Source: Hypomyces perniciosus
Lineage: Eukaryota > Ascomycota > Sordariomycetes > Hypocreales > Hypocreaceae
NCBI GenBank assembly: GCA_008477525.1
Contig: SPDT01000001.1
Location: forward strand, 3,968,001 to 4,032,000
Reading direction: 5' to 3'
DNA length: 64,000 nt
Part shown: positions 11,729 to 24,915 of the stretch, one piece after another
Position numbering within the stretch: position 1 is the first letter of the stretch
How the letters are laid out: every line of letters starts with the position of its first letter
The notes under the pieces: model-generated
Databases searched by the model: none
Told to the model about the DNA's origin: nothing
The model's input: only the letters and a program-made list of their open reading frames with translations
Program-made: the position numbers and the translations under genes

Positions 11729-13375
11729 GGTACTTCGTACATACTTCGTAGAGTTGCGAAAGAGCTCGTATTTGCCCAGTGCCGCCGGCTTGCTAGGGTT
11801 GATGACGTCTTGTTCTTAGTAGTACGGAGTAAATAGCAGAGATGCAAAATTCGTCCCATGGAAAAGGGGCAAAGCCGAGCAAGCGGTTCTGATAACGGCG
11901 CACGGCGGCTGAGACCACTGGAACAAACAACGCGCGGCAAAGAAAACACGCTGCTGGTAGTTATTACCCATGTGAATTCCTTCGTCTGCATGTGCAAAAA
12001 CAACATGCTTCATACGAGTTAGTTGAACGGATCGTCGATACGATCACATCATCCATCGGCTTTGGCAAAATTGGAGTACGAGTACTACTAATGCAGGACG
12101 AAGTACTTCGTACTCCGTACATAGAGATAGAGGGCCCATTCACCGCCTACCATGTCGCATGTATGTCGGCGGAATTGAGCGGCATTCACCGACGCTTTGC
12201 TCCGTACCTTGCACATGCATTAGGCATATGTATGGAGTAGTAGTAGTAGTACTTAGTACACACGTAGTAGCATCCCATGTGCTCCGCTCGGTACGGAGCG
12301 GAACGGTACATACTCGTACAAAAAAGGAAAACTGTCAGCATTTTGCATGAATAAATCCAATGCAGACCGAAACTGTTGGTGAAAGTAAATGATAGTAGTA
12401 TAGTCAGAGTCAGACATACATATCATACATACGAGAAAGTGTAACACCGTGCTAATAATGCACTATTATTCTGGTGACCGGAATTAAAGGGTCTTTTGAA
12501 CCCTCTTGGCCAACAATCTACTCCGTACTCCGTACTAGGTGCTATTTCGGAGTAGTCCATTCCCATTGGCTCCGGTTTGGTTCACCTCACCTGAGTGGAA
12601 CAGGACCATGAACTGGGGACCTTGATTTGTTTTTCTTCCTTGCCTGTCTTGCCTTGGGAAAAAGATCCGAAGCCTCCAAAAATAATGTGGGATCGATCAT
12701 CGCGCCATCTGAGATGAGAAGTACTCGTAAGAGCCGATAGCAGTAGTACTACTGCTAGTGCTACCTGCGAGTGAGTGAGATCTTTAAGAAGTAAGAAATG
12801 AAAATCTTTGTAAACGTGCTCCCTTTCCCTTTTCCTACCTAACATACGATTTATTCCCTCCTTGGGACCCCTTGGGCCTGATACTGGTCTGTGCCGTTCT
12901 TGGCCACCAGGGAGTCTAGGGAGTATTTACTACTCGTACTGGCAGGGGTGATTTCATGGAACTTTCAGAGTGTCCAGGGCACCCTTGTGTTACTTTTTTG
13001 GGCGGCTCCCTGGCACCGCCTCCATGCTGGTTGCTGGCGCCTGCGACTCAGCCTTATTCCTATGAGGAAACGAGCTTTCTCCTTAGAAAGGCTTGGGGGG
13101 TACTCGTAGTACTACTCGTAGTATGTATTATTAGTTAGTTAGTTAGTTAGTCGCAGTAGGTTCTCGGGTCTGGTCTGGGGCTTGTGAATGAATGGCAGAC
13201 AGACAATTACATACATATATCCTCGGGCCGCACACCGACCTCTGCCCTCCCTCCCATCCATCGTATTGTAGCCAATCCAGCATTCCAGTGCGTGCATTCA
13301 GCTTATTGTCAACAAGCGCTGCTGGCGATAAAGAGCAGCTGCTCGCGTGACCACTCATCGACGACACATCTCCAG

Positions 13376-13412
13376 GCATATCCATATATCCATATCCATA
13401 TCCATATCCATA
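13376..13412. repeat. CCATAT hexanucleotide repeat
   Basis: About six imperfect copies of CCATAT about 230 bp upstream of the cyclin start, probably in its 5' untranslated or promoter region. Confidence 0.85.
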
Positions 13413-13636
13413 TACTATTCATATCCCACCCCACCACCACGTCGAAAACGCCCAAAACACGAGGTCAAGGAAACGGAAACCAAGAAAGAAAAAAAAAACA
13501 GAGCGCAAAGGGGAAAAGCGAAGGCCGAGAAAGATTGAGAAAACCATGGGAGACGCTTTTACACGATATCGGTTTCACAACATTGGAAGCGTGGCAGCAG
13601 AAGCAGAAGCAGAAGCACAACAATACTACCGACAAG

Positions 13637-14614
13637 ATGCAGCGACGAGGTAACCGCGATGTTCGCTTTGCCGATGACGATGACGACTATGAACACACCT
13701 ATTTCACCTACCGACCACTTTCCAGGCTGCCAACGCCGCCTCCGACACTGTCCACGAGTTCGTGCATCGACCATTCACTCAAGGATGACGAAGTCTTGAA
13801 CCCGCAATTCCGAGGTGCGTTTACTTGTCTACTTAACTATACGGAGTACTAGCCTTGGCTGTTGTCGTAGCAGCTGATTGCGTGAAGTCTAAATCAACAC
13901 CTAACTAACCGCCTCTACTCTGTACCAGGCCCTGCTATCCACCTCGTCAACCTCATCCCCTCGTGCGCCTCACTAGCAACCGCCTCCGTGCCCTTGGTCC
14001 AGGCTATGCTGTCCAGAGCAGAGCTGCCCATCGAGACAGTCGCCCTGGCCGTCTGCGTCCTGGACAGCCTCGACAACAAGTTTGCGCGCACATGGCGTCT
14101 CTCCTGTCCTCTGCACGTCGAGGACCTCGTCTCGCCAGCCTCCTCCTCCAAACGCCACTCCCTCCCCTCAACGCCCGTTGGCGCATCGCCACGACAGCTG
14201 CACATCGACTCCGTGCGCCCCGAAATCATCATCCTCGCCGCTCTCGTCATCGCCGCCAAGTTCACCGAAGATCCGCAGCAACCTCCGCAGTTCTACCGCA
14301 TCGCTTGGGGCCATGGCAAGTGGTCCAACGAGCAGCTCAACGTCACTGAGCGCTGCATAATGGAGAGCCTAGATTACCGCATTCTGCCGCTGTGCGACGA
14401 CGAGTGCCTTACTGACGCCATGGTTGATATGCAGCTTGCTGGCCGACTGGAACAGACAGGCTCGCGCTGGCATCTCCCTCGTGAGCCCACGCCACCAGAT
14501 AGCGTGGCAGGCAGCGATTGTGAATTTGTTCCCAGCCACACGCGCTCCAAGACGACGATTGGCCTGGCCATGGGTTATTCCATGGCGTCTTCACAAGATG
14601 CGGCGAAGAAATAA
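13637..14614 (+). CDS. Cyclin (PCL/PHO80-like cyclin box)
   Basis: Exons 13637-13814 and 13929-14614 with a 114-nt intron give 287 residues. A short acidic N-terminus (ADDDDDYEH) precedes a cyclin box at about residues 60-190. Recognisable are a helix with AVCVLDSLDNKF, then IILAALVIAAKFTED, then WSNEQLNVTERCIMESLDYRI, the order typical of Pho85-type (PCL) cyclins that bind a CDK and set its substrate choice. The tail is Ser/Thr-rich and ends in KK. The start is the ATG giving the shortest leader before the conserved part; the frame stays open further upstream. It converges with PDX3. The cyclin assignment is firm; the PCL subtype is inference. Confidence 0.82.
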
Positions 14615-15185
14615 ATAAATGAAATGAGGCATTATTCGCGTGTCAGGAACACAACCATCTTACGACTGATTTTTTTTCTCTTTAGTAATCCTAATACTGG
14701 AATACGTCACATCACATCATCATCATCATCATCAGCATACTTGGCGTTTGGAGAACAAAAGGGAGAGAACAGAGAGGGGAAGCAAACGAGCCATTTTTGA
14801 GACTTCTCTTTGTTTTGTTTTGGATGAGCATTTCTGGATCTGCATGTTGAGGATGGCCATGCTTGGTTTGGTTTTATTGTCGGCTGCACTGGGGCGTACC
14901 TGTCGTGTTGACTCTTCATTAATCCTGTAATTGCAGCTGAGGAACATCAGGGGCGCTATATCTTGATTCTGGCATCTCTGCTCTACAACGGGCATTGGAA
15001 ACAATAATATGAAACGGCATGGACTCTGTTGTGCCATCGCTTGTTCCCACCTGCTTGCTCAGGTTGGCGTCTCTATTGCATGACTATCTAGCACCTTTTT
15101 CCACTGCTGTTTCTAATCGCCGTGAAATGCCATCGTGAGTCTATCTATGAATGCATCATCATTCTCAAAGACTCCCCCCACTCAC
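14615..15185. other. Convergent 3' intergenic region
   Basis: 571 bp between the stops of the cyclin (+) and PDX3 (-) genes. It includes a CATCATCATC run near 14713-14733. No gene is supported. Confidence 0.6.
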
Positions 15186-16040
15186 TCATGGACTCAGTCT
15201 CTCAACCCTCCACCTCCCCTCCTTCTCACCCCCTTCTCCCTCCTCCCACTCATACACAAACCGATCATGCAGCCTACACTCCCTACCCTGCCAAAACTCC
15301 ACCCTCTTCGGCACAATCCTCAACCCGCCCCAAAACTCCGGCACCGGAATCTCCTCCACGCCCTCGAACTTCTCCTCCGTCTCCTTCACCCAGCCCTCCA
15401 GCTGCGCCCGTCCATCATCCTTGGCCTCGCCATTCGGCCGCAGCACCTGACTCTGCCGACTCGCCCACGCCCCGATCCTACTGCCCCTCACGCGCGTGTC
15501 AAAGTACTTCTGACTCTCCTCCTTCGAGTTGCGCTCCGTCACGCCCTCGACGCGGACCTGTCTCTGCAAGGGCCCCCAGAAGAACACCAGCGAAGCGTGC
15601 GGGTTGGACTGCAGATCCGCGGCCTTGCGGGACGTGCCGAGGTTGGTGTATATGACAAAGCCGTGGGCGTCGAGCTCCTTGAGGTACACGATGCGCGAGG
15701 AGACGCGTCCGGAGGGCAGTTCGGCGGTGGACAGCGTGCAGGACTCGGGCTGGGAGATGGAGTGCGAGGCCTGTGCCTCGGAGAACCAGGAGTGGAATTG
15801 GGGGATGGGAGAGGAAGGGTGGAGGTCTTGGAGGGAGAGTTTGGCGCGGGTGAATTGGGGGGCTTGGCCGTGGGCTTCGGAGCCTGCTGGGGCAACTGGA
15901 TCTATGAGTTAAACTTGGCTTATCGAGAGGTGATATGAAAGGTATGAATGAATAAGAGGTTGGCAGTTATGAGAGACCAAATGTGAAAGGTGAGTCTTAC
16001 AAATAAGCTTCGACCCTTCCGGGGGGTTGTACAGCGCCAT
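15186..16040 (-). CDS. pdx3: Pyridoxamine/pyridoxine 5'-phosphate oxidase
   Basis: Exons 16040-16001 and 15901-15186 with a 101-nt intron encode 251 residues, close to the usual 220-260. The enzyme oxidises pyridoxine or pyridoxamine phosphate to pyridoxal phosphate with FMN and oxygen, the last step of vitamin B6 salvage. Diagnostic segments include SSRIVYLKELDAHGF, YTNLGTSRKAADL (FMN phosphate contacts), FFWGPLQRQVRVEG, and the C-terminal FWGGLRIVPKRVEFWQG with RLHDRFVYEW, which carries substrate-binding Arg residues. The tail has a low-complexity EEGEGGEKEG run. The small first exon (13 codons) is inferred from a GTAAGA donor, a CATAG acceptor and frame. The gene could be regulated independently of its neighbours; nothing specific is visible. 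Confidence 0.9.
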
Positions 16041-16748
16041 CCTAGCACTTGAGACGAAGAATCGGGCGCGAGTAAAGCGCATGGATAGACAAAGAGAAAC
16101 GGAGCTCTATGAGATAAACACGCGCTCTCCTGAGCAAGAAGCAGATTCAAGAGTCAAGTCAGTCCATCTCTGTATGAGGGGAGATGGTGTGAGATGAAAA
16201 GTGGTGGGGTGTTGCATCGGAGCTCAAGTCCGAAGCAACCCGTGGATCTGTATTGACTACGTAGTCATGCACCAAGAATATCAGGCACTTTCATGTACAC
16301 AGTACCTTTCTGTTAATTGGTGGGGCACCGCCGCATCGGACCTCCGTAGACCCGTTTTTGGATCTTGACAAAACACACGAAACACACAAAACACACACAG
16401 AACACACATACGGAACACACATACGAAACATACATACAATATATTGGGTATCAAGTAACACGGGTATAATATACGCATAAACGTATCATCTGCTGGCTAC
16501 ACACGCCACGCAGAACAGTCTAACGCAAACACCAAACGCCAAATCCCTCCAGTTATAGCGAGGCCTCGCCAAAATACGTTTATACCTCTCGCAATTTAGG
16601 ACGTGATCTATTATCTCAACGTCCGGAAATATCTCTATATCATCCGCCTTTTGATTCCATTTGCCTCCCAAAAGATAGACCATAATCATCCAAACAAAGC
16701 ACCCAAATAGCCACCGAGGATACGCCCTGTCTGACACGATATATAGCT
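16041..16748. other. Intergenic region between PDX3 promoter and URA2 3' end
   Basis: 708 bp. It contains a CA-rich simple repeat at 16372-16440 and no supported gene. Confidence 0.6.
16372..16440. repeat. CA-rich (AACACACA) simple repeat
   Basis: About 70 bp of irregular ACACAC/GAACACACATAC units, about 370 bp downstream of the URA2 stop. Confidence 0.85.
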
Positions 16749-19700
16749 TTACGAACTAGCCATAACAAGCGCCAGCAGTGCCATCCTGCAGTAAAGTCCA
16801 TACCGCATCTGTGCCACGTAGTTAGCATTTAGTCGTGTCCAATAGTAGTCATACTCGGGGCTTCTTACCTGTCTAAAGTACGCAGCCCTCTGGTCAAAGT
16901 CCACCTCTTCAGCCACCTCCTCGTTCCTCGGCAGAGGATGCAGAACCACCATAGAGCTCTTTGCGTGCTTAAGCGTAGCATTGTCCACACGGTACGAGTT
17001 CTTCACCTTCTCGTACGCCTCCTCGCTCTCGAAGCGCTCCTTCTGCACACGAGTGCAGTACAGCACGTCGCTTTGAGCCAAAATCTCCGGCGTCAGGGTC
17101 TCCGATTCGCAGAGAAGCTGTCCAGAGGCCACCAGTTGCTCTCTAACCTTGGCAGGTAGGGCAAGAGCCTTGGGAGACACAAGTTGGACCTTGACCTGGT
17201 AGTGCTGAAGCAGGTAAATGAGAGAGTGAACTGGTCTTCCGTACAACAAATCACCGATGAAAGTAATGGTCAAGCCCTTCACCGTACCAAGTTCTTCTCG
17301 GATCGTGAAGAGATCCAGGAATGCTTGCGTCGGGTGCTCCTTGCTGCCATTGCCTCCGTTGACCACAGGCACGGGACTGTATTTGGCAGCGATATCAACC
17401 GAGTTCTCCTGTGGGTGTCGCAACACCACAGCATCTCCGTAGCAAGCCAACGTCCGCAGAGTATCCTGCAGGGTCTCGCCCTTCTGGACAGACGAGGCCG
17501 AGGTTGAGATAGCAATGGTTCGGCCGCCCAGGCGCTGCATAGCGGCATCAAAGGAGGCCGAGGTTCTGGTAGACGGCTCGTAGAACAGTGTGCACAGAAC
17601 ACGTCCACGGAGAATGTTCAGGACACCCTCACGCTGCACTCCCAGTCGCATCTCCTGAGCCAGGGTGAAAAGCAAGTGTAGATCAGCCCTCGAATATTGC
17701 TTCACTGAGAGCACGTGTGAATTCTTGAATGAGGATGGCTGGGACAGCAATTGTTGGATTGACGAGCTGGTCAGCGGTTGGAGTTGAAGAGGCAGACCCA
17801 GATCATCCACTGGGCCTCCGGAGCTTGTAACTCTGCCGGGGGAGCTCAACGTCGCCGAGGGGCCAAAGCCTTCAACGTTACGGAACCTGCTCGCGGGCTT
17901 GGGGCTGCTGAATACCGCCGACTGCCTAAGATTGGGACTCTCTGTGACTTGGGAGATCGAGCCAATCGTTGGCTTCAAGGGGGGAGACGTAGGGATCTCC
18001 CGAACGATGCTGTGAGAAGACATGTCCTTGCCCTTCGGTGGCACTTGAAGGACCTCGCCATCCAGGCAGACAGCGGTGCCCTGGAAAGTGACCCTCCGGA
18101 CTGAACCCCGCATGAGTCGGCCTTCAAATGGTGACCAGGTAGTGCCAGGAGCGACTTCATAGGCGCGATCGACCTCCACTTCAATACTCGTACCGACCTG
18201 GTCGTGAAGCTCAAAGATGTCCACGGGGTTCTGGTACAGCTTGGCCTTGATGTCATCGATAGTCAGTTTGCCCTCCGCCACAGATGTCAGCAACAGTGGG
18301 AGCGCGTCCGCAATGCCGATTGATGGGTTGACCTTGTGTCCCAAAGACGTTGCAAGCTGGTACGGAATGCTTCCAACTGAGAAGATGTCAATGATGCTCA
18401 TGTTCTCCCAGAGAGCTGCCTGGTCTTCCGGAGTTGGCAGAAGGCGGTCGAGTTCAGGGAAGTCCTTGGTCGACAGATACAGGGAGTAGATGGAGACATC
18501 GCAAGTAACTTGCAGTCCCTTGGCTTTGCTCAGGGCAATCAATCGGATGTCGTCCTTGTTCGTAACGGAGGTGACATGAATGCGGCGATTGTGGAGACTA
18601 GCCAACAGCAAGATCGAAGCCAAGTCCGTCAGCTTAGCATCAGTGACAATGACCTTGTAGGTCGGCCAAGCATCAAAGTGAGCGGTGACAGCCGCGACCT
18701 TGCTGATGTTTCCGGACAAGTGGTTGAAGGGGATGAAAAGTGAGCCCACCTCACCAGCGAGAGTGTTGATCTGGCTGTCGTTGTCCGAAGTGGCTGCAAC
18801 CGAAAAATTGTAGTCGCAGTAGTCGGCAGATTTGCTGTTCTGCTGTGCAGCCCTCAGGGTGATTCCATCTGTGATGGCTCCTTCCAAACCAAGCGGCATG
18901 ACACGAATCATGCTGAAGCCTGCAGAAATGGAGGCTTTGGTCACAGTCTCCATATCTTGGCTGTCAGGTGTGACAAGTCCGGGAACAAACGCAGAAACGT
19001 TGATCAGGCCAGGAAGAACAACGGTCTTGTGGCTAGTCTGATAATCACGCTTCGCAACATCCAACTCGAACCTCCGGGCAATAGCCTCAATGAGAATCTT
19101 GGCATTTTTGACGTTGGTGACCAGGGGGATCTGGTAGTCAACGGCCATTCGTCGGGTCTGATAGCCCCTACTCATATAGTTGGCTGGTCGGCGGTACTTG
19201 TTGTTGGAAGGCAAGTTGATGTACAGATCAATAGTGTTACCTGACAGATGCTGCGTGAGGGAGAACTCAGAATCCTTGTCTTCTTCCTTGCCCAGAACTT
19301 CCAGGTATTGAACTGGGACACCATGCTCTTGCAAGAAATCAGCTGTTCCAGCGGTGGCAAACAGCTTGTATCCAATCTTCTGGAGTTTCTGCACCGACGG
19401 GAGCATTTCCTTCTTGTCCTTGTATGAGCCAATAGAGAGAAGAATGTTCTTCTTAGGGATCTTGAATCCAGTGGACAGCAGAGCCTTGAGGTATGCCTCA
19501 TACTTGTCAACACCGAAGCATGCAACTTCACCAGTCGATGCCATTTCCACACCAAGAACAGGGTCAGCTCCGGACAGACGCGAGAAGCTGAACTGTGGAA
19601 CCTTGACACCGACGCAATCAGGGGCCAGATCCGTGGGAGGGTACTCCTCGAAGGGCTGACCCATGATAGCCTTGGTAGCCATCTCAATCAGGTCAACTCC

Positions 19701-22700
19701 CATGACCTTGGACACAAACGGGAAAGATCGAGAGGCGCGGACATTGCACTCAATGACCTTGATGTCATTGTCCTTGGCAATGAACTGAATGTTGAAAGGA
19801 CCAGTAACATTCAATGCGGCACCAATCTTTCGAGTGGCCTCCTCAATGCGTCTGATGGTTGTAGGAGACAGGTCCTGAGGAGGCAGAATAAGCGTGGCAT
19901 CTCCAGAGTGGACACCGGCATTCTCGACGTGCTCAGAGACGAAGTGGCCGACGACGGTACCATCCTTGGCCACAGCATCCATTTCGATTTCCTTGGCATT
20001 CTCAATGTATTTGGTGATGACGACAGGATGCTCACGCGAGACCTCAGCAGCCTGAGCCAAGTAGCTCTCGAGGTCCTTCTCGGAGTAGACCGTGTTCATG
20101 GCAGCACCAGACAGGACGTAAGAAGGACGAACCAGCACGGGGTAAGAAACCTTTTGGCAGAAGGCCCTGGCTTCTTCAAAGCTGGTAAGTTCCTTCCAAG
20201 TAGGTTGGTCGACGCCAATTCGGTCCAACATACGCGAGAACTTGTATCTGTTCTCAGCGGTGTCAATCATTTCAGGAGAGGTACCGAGGACCTTGACGCC
20301 GGCACGGTGAAGAGGCAGGGCAATGTTGTTGGGAGTCTGACCACCCATGGCGCCAAGAATGCCGCCGGCATTCTCCAACTGGTAGATATCCAACACTGTC
20401 TCAAGAGTGATGTTCTCAAAGTACAGCTTATCGGCCTCATCGTAGTCTGTGCTGACAGTCTCTGGGTTGTAGTTGACCATGATGGTCTTGAATCCAGTGG
20501 ATCGGAGCGTTCGAATGGCACGGACGGAGCACCAGTCGAACTCTACTGATGAGCCAATTCGGTAAACGCCAGAGCCCAACACCATGACTCCGTGATCGTT
20601 GAAATCAACATCATGCTCTGAGGCATTGTATGTGAGGTAGAGGTAGTTTGTGAAGGCAGGGAATTCCGCAGCTACCGTGTCAATCTGCTTGACATAGGGC
20701 GTGATGCCTGCCTCCAATCTCAATCTGCGAACGGCAATCTCGTTCGAGCTCCAGAACTTGGCAAGCTGTCGGTCGCAGAAACCCAATCGCTTGGCCTGAA
20801 GAAGCAGATCAGGAGACCTGGTAATATCAGTAGTGGTGTATTGGGTCATTTGCTTGGAAAAGTCGCTCAGTCCCTTGAGTTTCCGGAGGAACCACTTGTC
20901 GATTCTGGTCAACTCCCAAATCCTATCGACAGAGTATCCCTGGTGCATGGCGTTTGCAATAGCAAACAATCGCTGGTCAGAGGGCGTCTGAAGCTCATCA
21001 TCAATGCTCATCAGAGCCTTGGTTTCGCCGAAGCCGAGGTTGTGGAAGTCGATGGCACGGATGGCCTTCTGGATGGCTTCTTCAAATGATCGACCAATGC
21101 TCATAACCTCTCCGACACTCTTCATGGAAGAGCCGAGCTGTGTAGAAACACGAGTGAACTTCTTCAAATCCCATCTGGGCATCTTGACAACAACGTAGTC
21201 AAGAGAAGGCTCAAAGCAGGCGCAAGTCACCTTTGTAACGGAGTTGGAGATCTCCTTCAGGGGGATTCCGAGACCAAGCTTGGCTGCAATGAAGGCCAGA
21301 GGATAACCAGTGGCCTTGGAGGCCAAAGCCGAAGATCGAGACAATCTGGCATTGACCTCGATGATACAGTATTCCCTCGAGAACGGGTTCAGGGCATACT
21401 GAATGTTGCATTCACCAACCACGCCAAGGTGTCTGATGACATTGACAGCCGTAGTTCGGAGCATGTTGTAGTCCTCATCCGACAATGTCTGGGAGGGGGC
21501 GACGACAATAGAGTCACCAGTGTGGATTCCAAGAGGATCAAAGTTCTCCATGTTGCAGACAGTAATGCAGTTGTCCTGCGCATCTCGAACAACTTCATAC
21601 TCGATCTCTTTCCAGCCCTTCATGCTTCGCTCAATGAGGACCTGGGGACTGGCGGCAAAGGCCTTGTTGCAGAGCTCCAACAGCTCTTGCTCGTTGTTGG
21701 CAAATCCACTTCCTAGACCGCCGAGGGCATAGGCAGCACGAACAATGACAGGGAAACCAATGTCCTTGACCACGTGCAAGGCTTCGTCCACATTGCTGGC
21801 CGACGCAGACTTGGCACACTTCTCACCAATGGAGTCCATGCTTCGCGCGAACAGCTCTCTGTCTTCAGTGGTGATAATGGTGTCAATGGGTGTACCCAGC
21901 ACCTTGACACCGAGGCTTTCAAACTCATCCTTGAGCTGAATACCGACTTGCAATGCGGTCTGGCCACCGAAGGTGACATAGATGGCATCGGGGCGCTCAT
22001 ACTGGATGACCTTGCGCACGAACTCGGCATTGACAGGAAGGAAGTAGACCTTGTCTGCCAATCCCTTGGAGGTCTGGATCGTGGCAATATTGGGGTTGAT
22101 CAGGACAGTATAGATGCCCTCCTCCTTAAGAGCCTTAATGGCCTGGCTACCAGAGTAATCGAACTCACCGGCCTGGCCAATGCTGAGACCACCGCTACCG
22201 AGAACGAGAACCTTCTTCACTGACACTCGAGGATGAAGTCTCTCGTTCTCCTCGACGGTTCCGCCAGGGAAGCTGACTGGTGCCTGGAGCAGAGCAGGGT
22301 CCTCTGCACAGCTGACCATGGTGTTAATGAAGACATCAAAGAGGTACTCAGTGTCCCGTGGTCCCGGCGTGCTTTCGGGATGGAACTGGACGCTGAAGTA
22401 TGGCTTTTCGACGTTCATGATACCCTCATTGCTACCGTCGTTGGCGTTGATGAAGAGCTCCTTCCAGTCGGTAGGCAGGGTGGTGGAGTCGACAGCGAAA
22501 CCATGGTTCTGAGAAGTAATGTGGCACTTTCCAGTGACCATACTTGTGCAGGGGATGTTGTGTCCACGGTTACCAAACTTCATCTTCGCCGTCTTGGCAC
22601 CAGTGGCGCGAGCCATGAGCTGGTGACCCAAGCAGATACCAAAGATGGGGATCTTGTTCGTCTCCATTACAGCAGCGATGTTCTTCGCAGTGGACTCGAG

Positions 22701-23609
22701 GGTTGCAGGGTCACCAGGGCCGTTGGAGATGAAGAGACCGTCGTACTCTTCACCAACGGCCTTGGTCAAGTCGTAGTCCCAAGGGCAGACTACGACCTCG
22801 ACACCGCGCTTGAGGAAGCACCTCAGCTGATTATATTTCATACCGACATCAACACAAAGGACACGGATCGTCCGACCGGAAGGATGCGTGCGAGCAACGA
22901 CAGACGACGGCGGCTTATACAGCTTGGGAGCCTTGATAGATACTACGCGGCGAAAATGAGCACACCTCATTCAAAAGAGGCCAAGGGGGGACTCACCCTG
23001 TGCCACCAAATTCTGCTCATTCGGGTTCACCCAGTCAATTGCTTCAAAGGAGTCCGGCGAGGTGTGGTGCACGAGGCCGTTGGCGGCATTGCCATTGACG
23101 GCGCTGCCGTTCTCGAGCCTCATCTTGCCCAGCATGCTGCCCTTCTGGCGGATCTTCTTGGTCAGGGCCCTCGTGTCCACGCCGTACATGGCGGGCACGC
23201 CCTGCTCCTTTAGCCATGTGCCGAGCGAGGAGGTGGCGAGGAAGTGGGAGAAGTCCTCGCCGCAGTACGAAGCGGTAACCAGACCGGCAATGTGAATCTG
23301 CGACGACTCGAAGTGCGCCGGCAGATCGCCGAGCAACTCGTCCAGCGTCTCCCGCGAGGGGACACCGTAGTTGCCGACGAGAGGAAAGGTGATGACGAGG
23401 ATCTGTCCGCGGTATGAGGGGTCTGTTATCGATTCGGGATACCCCACCATGCCGGTCTGGAAGACCAGCTCTCCAGCAATGCTCTTCTCAGCACCAAAAC
23501 TGTAGCCCTGGTAGTTTGAGCCATCCTCGAGCTCGAGGCAGATGAGCCGCTCGTCGCTGCCGGAGCCGACAATGCGGGCCGAAGCGGGCGGCAGCAGCTC
23601 AGCAGCCAT
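16749..23609 (-). CDS. ura2: Multifunctional pyrimidine protein: carbamoyl-phosphate synthase / aspartate transcarbamylase (URA2 / CAD-like)
   Basis: Exons 23609-22997, 22942-16869 and 16808-16749 (introns of 54 and 60 nt) encode 2248 residues, matching yeast Ura2 (about 2210). The protein makes carbamoyl phosphate from glutamine, bicarbonate and ATP and condenses it with aspartate, the first two steps of UMP synthesis. In order: glutamine amidotransferase with [10 protein letters not shown] (nucleophile about C308) and VQFHPEST; CPSase large subunit starting [17 protein letters not shown] with two ATP-grasp halves; an inactive dihydroorotase-like region where the expected HxH metal motif is replaced (PGLINVSAF); a Ser/Pro linker; and aspartate transcarbamylase with [12 protein letters not shown] and HPLPR. 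The last intron is in frame without a stop; removing it restores [16 protein letters not shown] feedback is known for the family. The promoter side has a polypyrimidine tract. Confidence 0.97.
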
Positions 23610-24915
23610 TTTTGTGATGTTTTTTTGGTGTTGATATTGTGTGGTCAAAGTATGAGAGGCGGGGCAGAGATGCAAAGAATGACGGAGGGCGAAGGCGGCC
23701 GCTGGCAAGAAAACCCGTTCTCAGAGCCTCCTTGGACAGGTCAAGAGCTACCTCGCAGTCATCTGCCTCGACAACAGTTTCAGAAGCGTTCCGTCAGAGG
23801 CAAAAGGAAGCTTTGCGAGGGGTTGTAATGGGGAGAAGAAGAAAAAAAAGGCAGAACGGATCTCAACAGAAACTTTTTTCTCTCTTTTTTTTTTTTTCTC
23901 TTTCTGACTTCCCCATCGCCGGTAACGCCTCGCGTGTGTTAGTCGTTTGACAGCGCCGCCTTATTGGTCAATGGCACTGAAGGCACTGCGACAGGGTCCA
24001 CTGTCACCCACTATGGCCACCAATCCCAGGGCCTGTTGGGCCCTGCTATGGTATGCATGGTGTTTTCCGTCCCTGTGCGCAGGGATTGTGGCTGTTTGCA
24101 GAGAGGTTGCATTGATCCAGATGTGTTCGTCAGACTGAACCCCGCCATGCAGTCTTGTGAGAGTTGCCGATAATAGTGCTACAGCATCAACTCCATTGGT
24201 TGATCTTCCAGCTGGCAGATGTCTATAGCGTCCAGAGGAAGTCCTGCAGATTCAAGACAGTGTTGGTGTGTAAATTCACAGGCCCCCACGAGCTCGAGTT
24301 TACGCAACATAAGGTAGCCAACATCGGCCTCTGTTGCTGCAGATCGTCTCCCCCCTCTGTGGATCACAAGAAGCGGTAACGTGGTTGGTGACGAGCGAGT
24401 CTCCTTAGTCTGCATCCTAACGTTAAACCAGCCTCTCGTCTAGCAAGGCTTTCTGTGACACAATGTTATTTCGTTTTCCTTCGATCAAATACCCAACCAA
24501 TTCGACCGCCCAACCCACAATCACCAAGGCCAGATGCTTTTTTATACCTATGCCGTTCAGATGCCGAGACCGCTCTCCAAAATGGCTATTCCCCTGAATG
24601 ACTCCTTATGAAAACCAATTAATCCCAATCAGCAGTAGAATTCCCCGGTTCATAATCATGAACACAAATAATAATAACGAAAAACTGCCATCTGCAGTGT
24701 CCTGTTGTTCTTCATAAGTAGTATATGCATTTCATGACATCTGCGGACGAGATAAGAAAAAGTAAGGATACCAAACACCAAGTAACGAGTCTCCACTCCA
24801 GCCATCTAGGTAATATATGAGTCCCAACATGAAGTACAATCGCAGGCCCATAACCCCGTTCATTATCAAACGCTCCCAGATTCCCATCCCTTATTTTCGT
24901 GCATTTTGTTTTTCA
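23610..24915. other. URA2 promoter and SS18-like 3' region
   Basis: 1.3 kb between the URA2 start and the stop of the SSXT-family gene. On the + strand a T/C-rich tract occupies about 23871-23907, some 270 bp upstream of the URA2 ATG. No coding frame is convincing. Confidence 0.6.
23871..23907 (-). promoter_or_regulatory. Polypyrimidine tract (+ strand) upstream of URA2
   Basis: Nearly pure C/T stretch on the + strand (purine on the coding strand) about 265-300 bp upstream of the URA2 start. Such tracts are common nucleosome-poor promoter elements; function here is inferred. Confidence 0.3.

Larger units (their letters stand above)
10015..13636. other. Large gene-poor intergenic region
   Basis: 3.6 kb between the Zn2Cys6 factor and the cyclin. 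Several open frames up to 204 codons overlap on both strands, but none shows a domain, codon pattern or splice logic I would support. The stretch is rich in TACTCCGTA/TACGGAGTA and ACTTCGTAC words (for example near 11073, 11820, 12104-12120 and 12523-12537) and has TTAG runs. It probably holds the long upstream region of the cyclin gene and 3' DNA of the factor; a non-coding RNA cannot be excluded. Confidence 0.55.

Noticed and set aside
22233..23213. 326-codon plus-strand frame inside URA2
   Set aside because: Antisense shadow of the GC-biased URA2 coding sequence.
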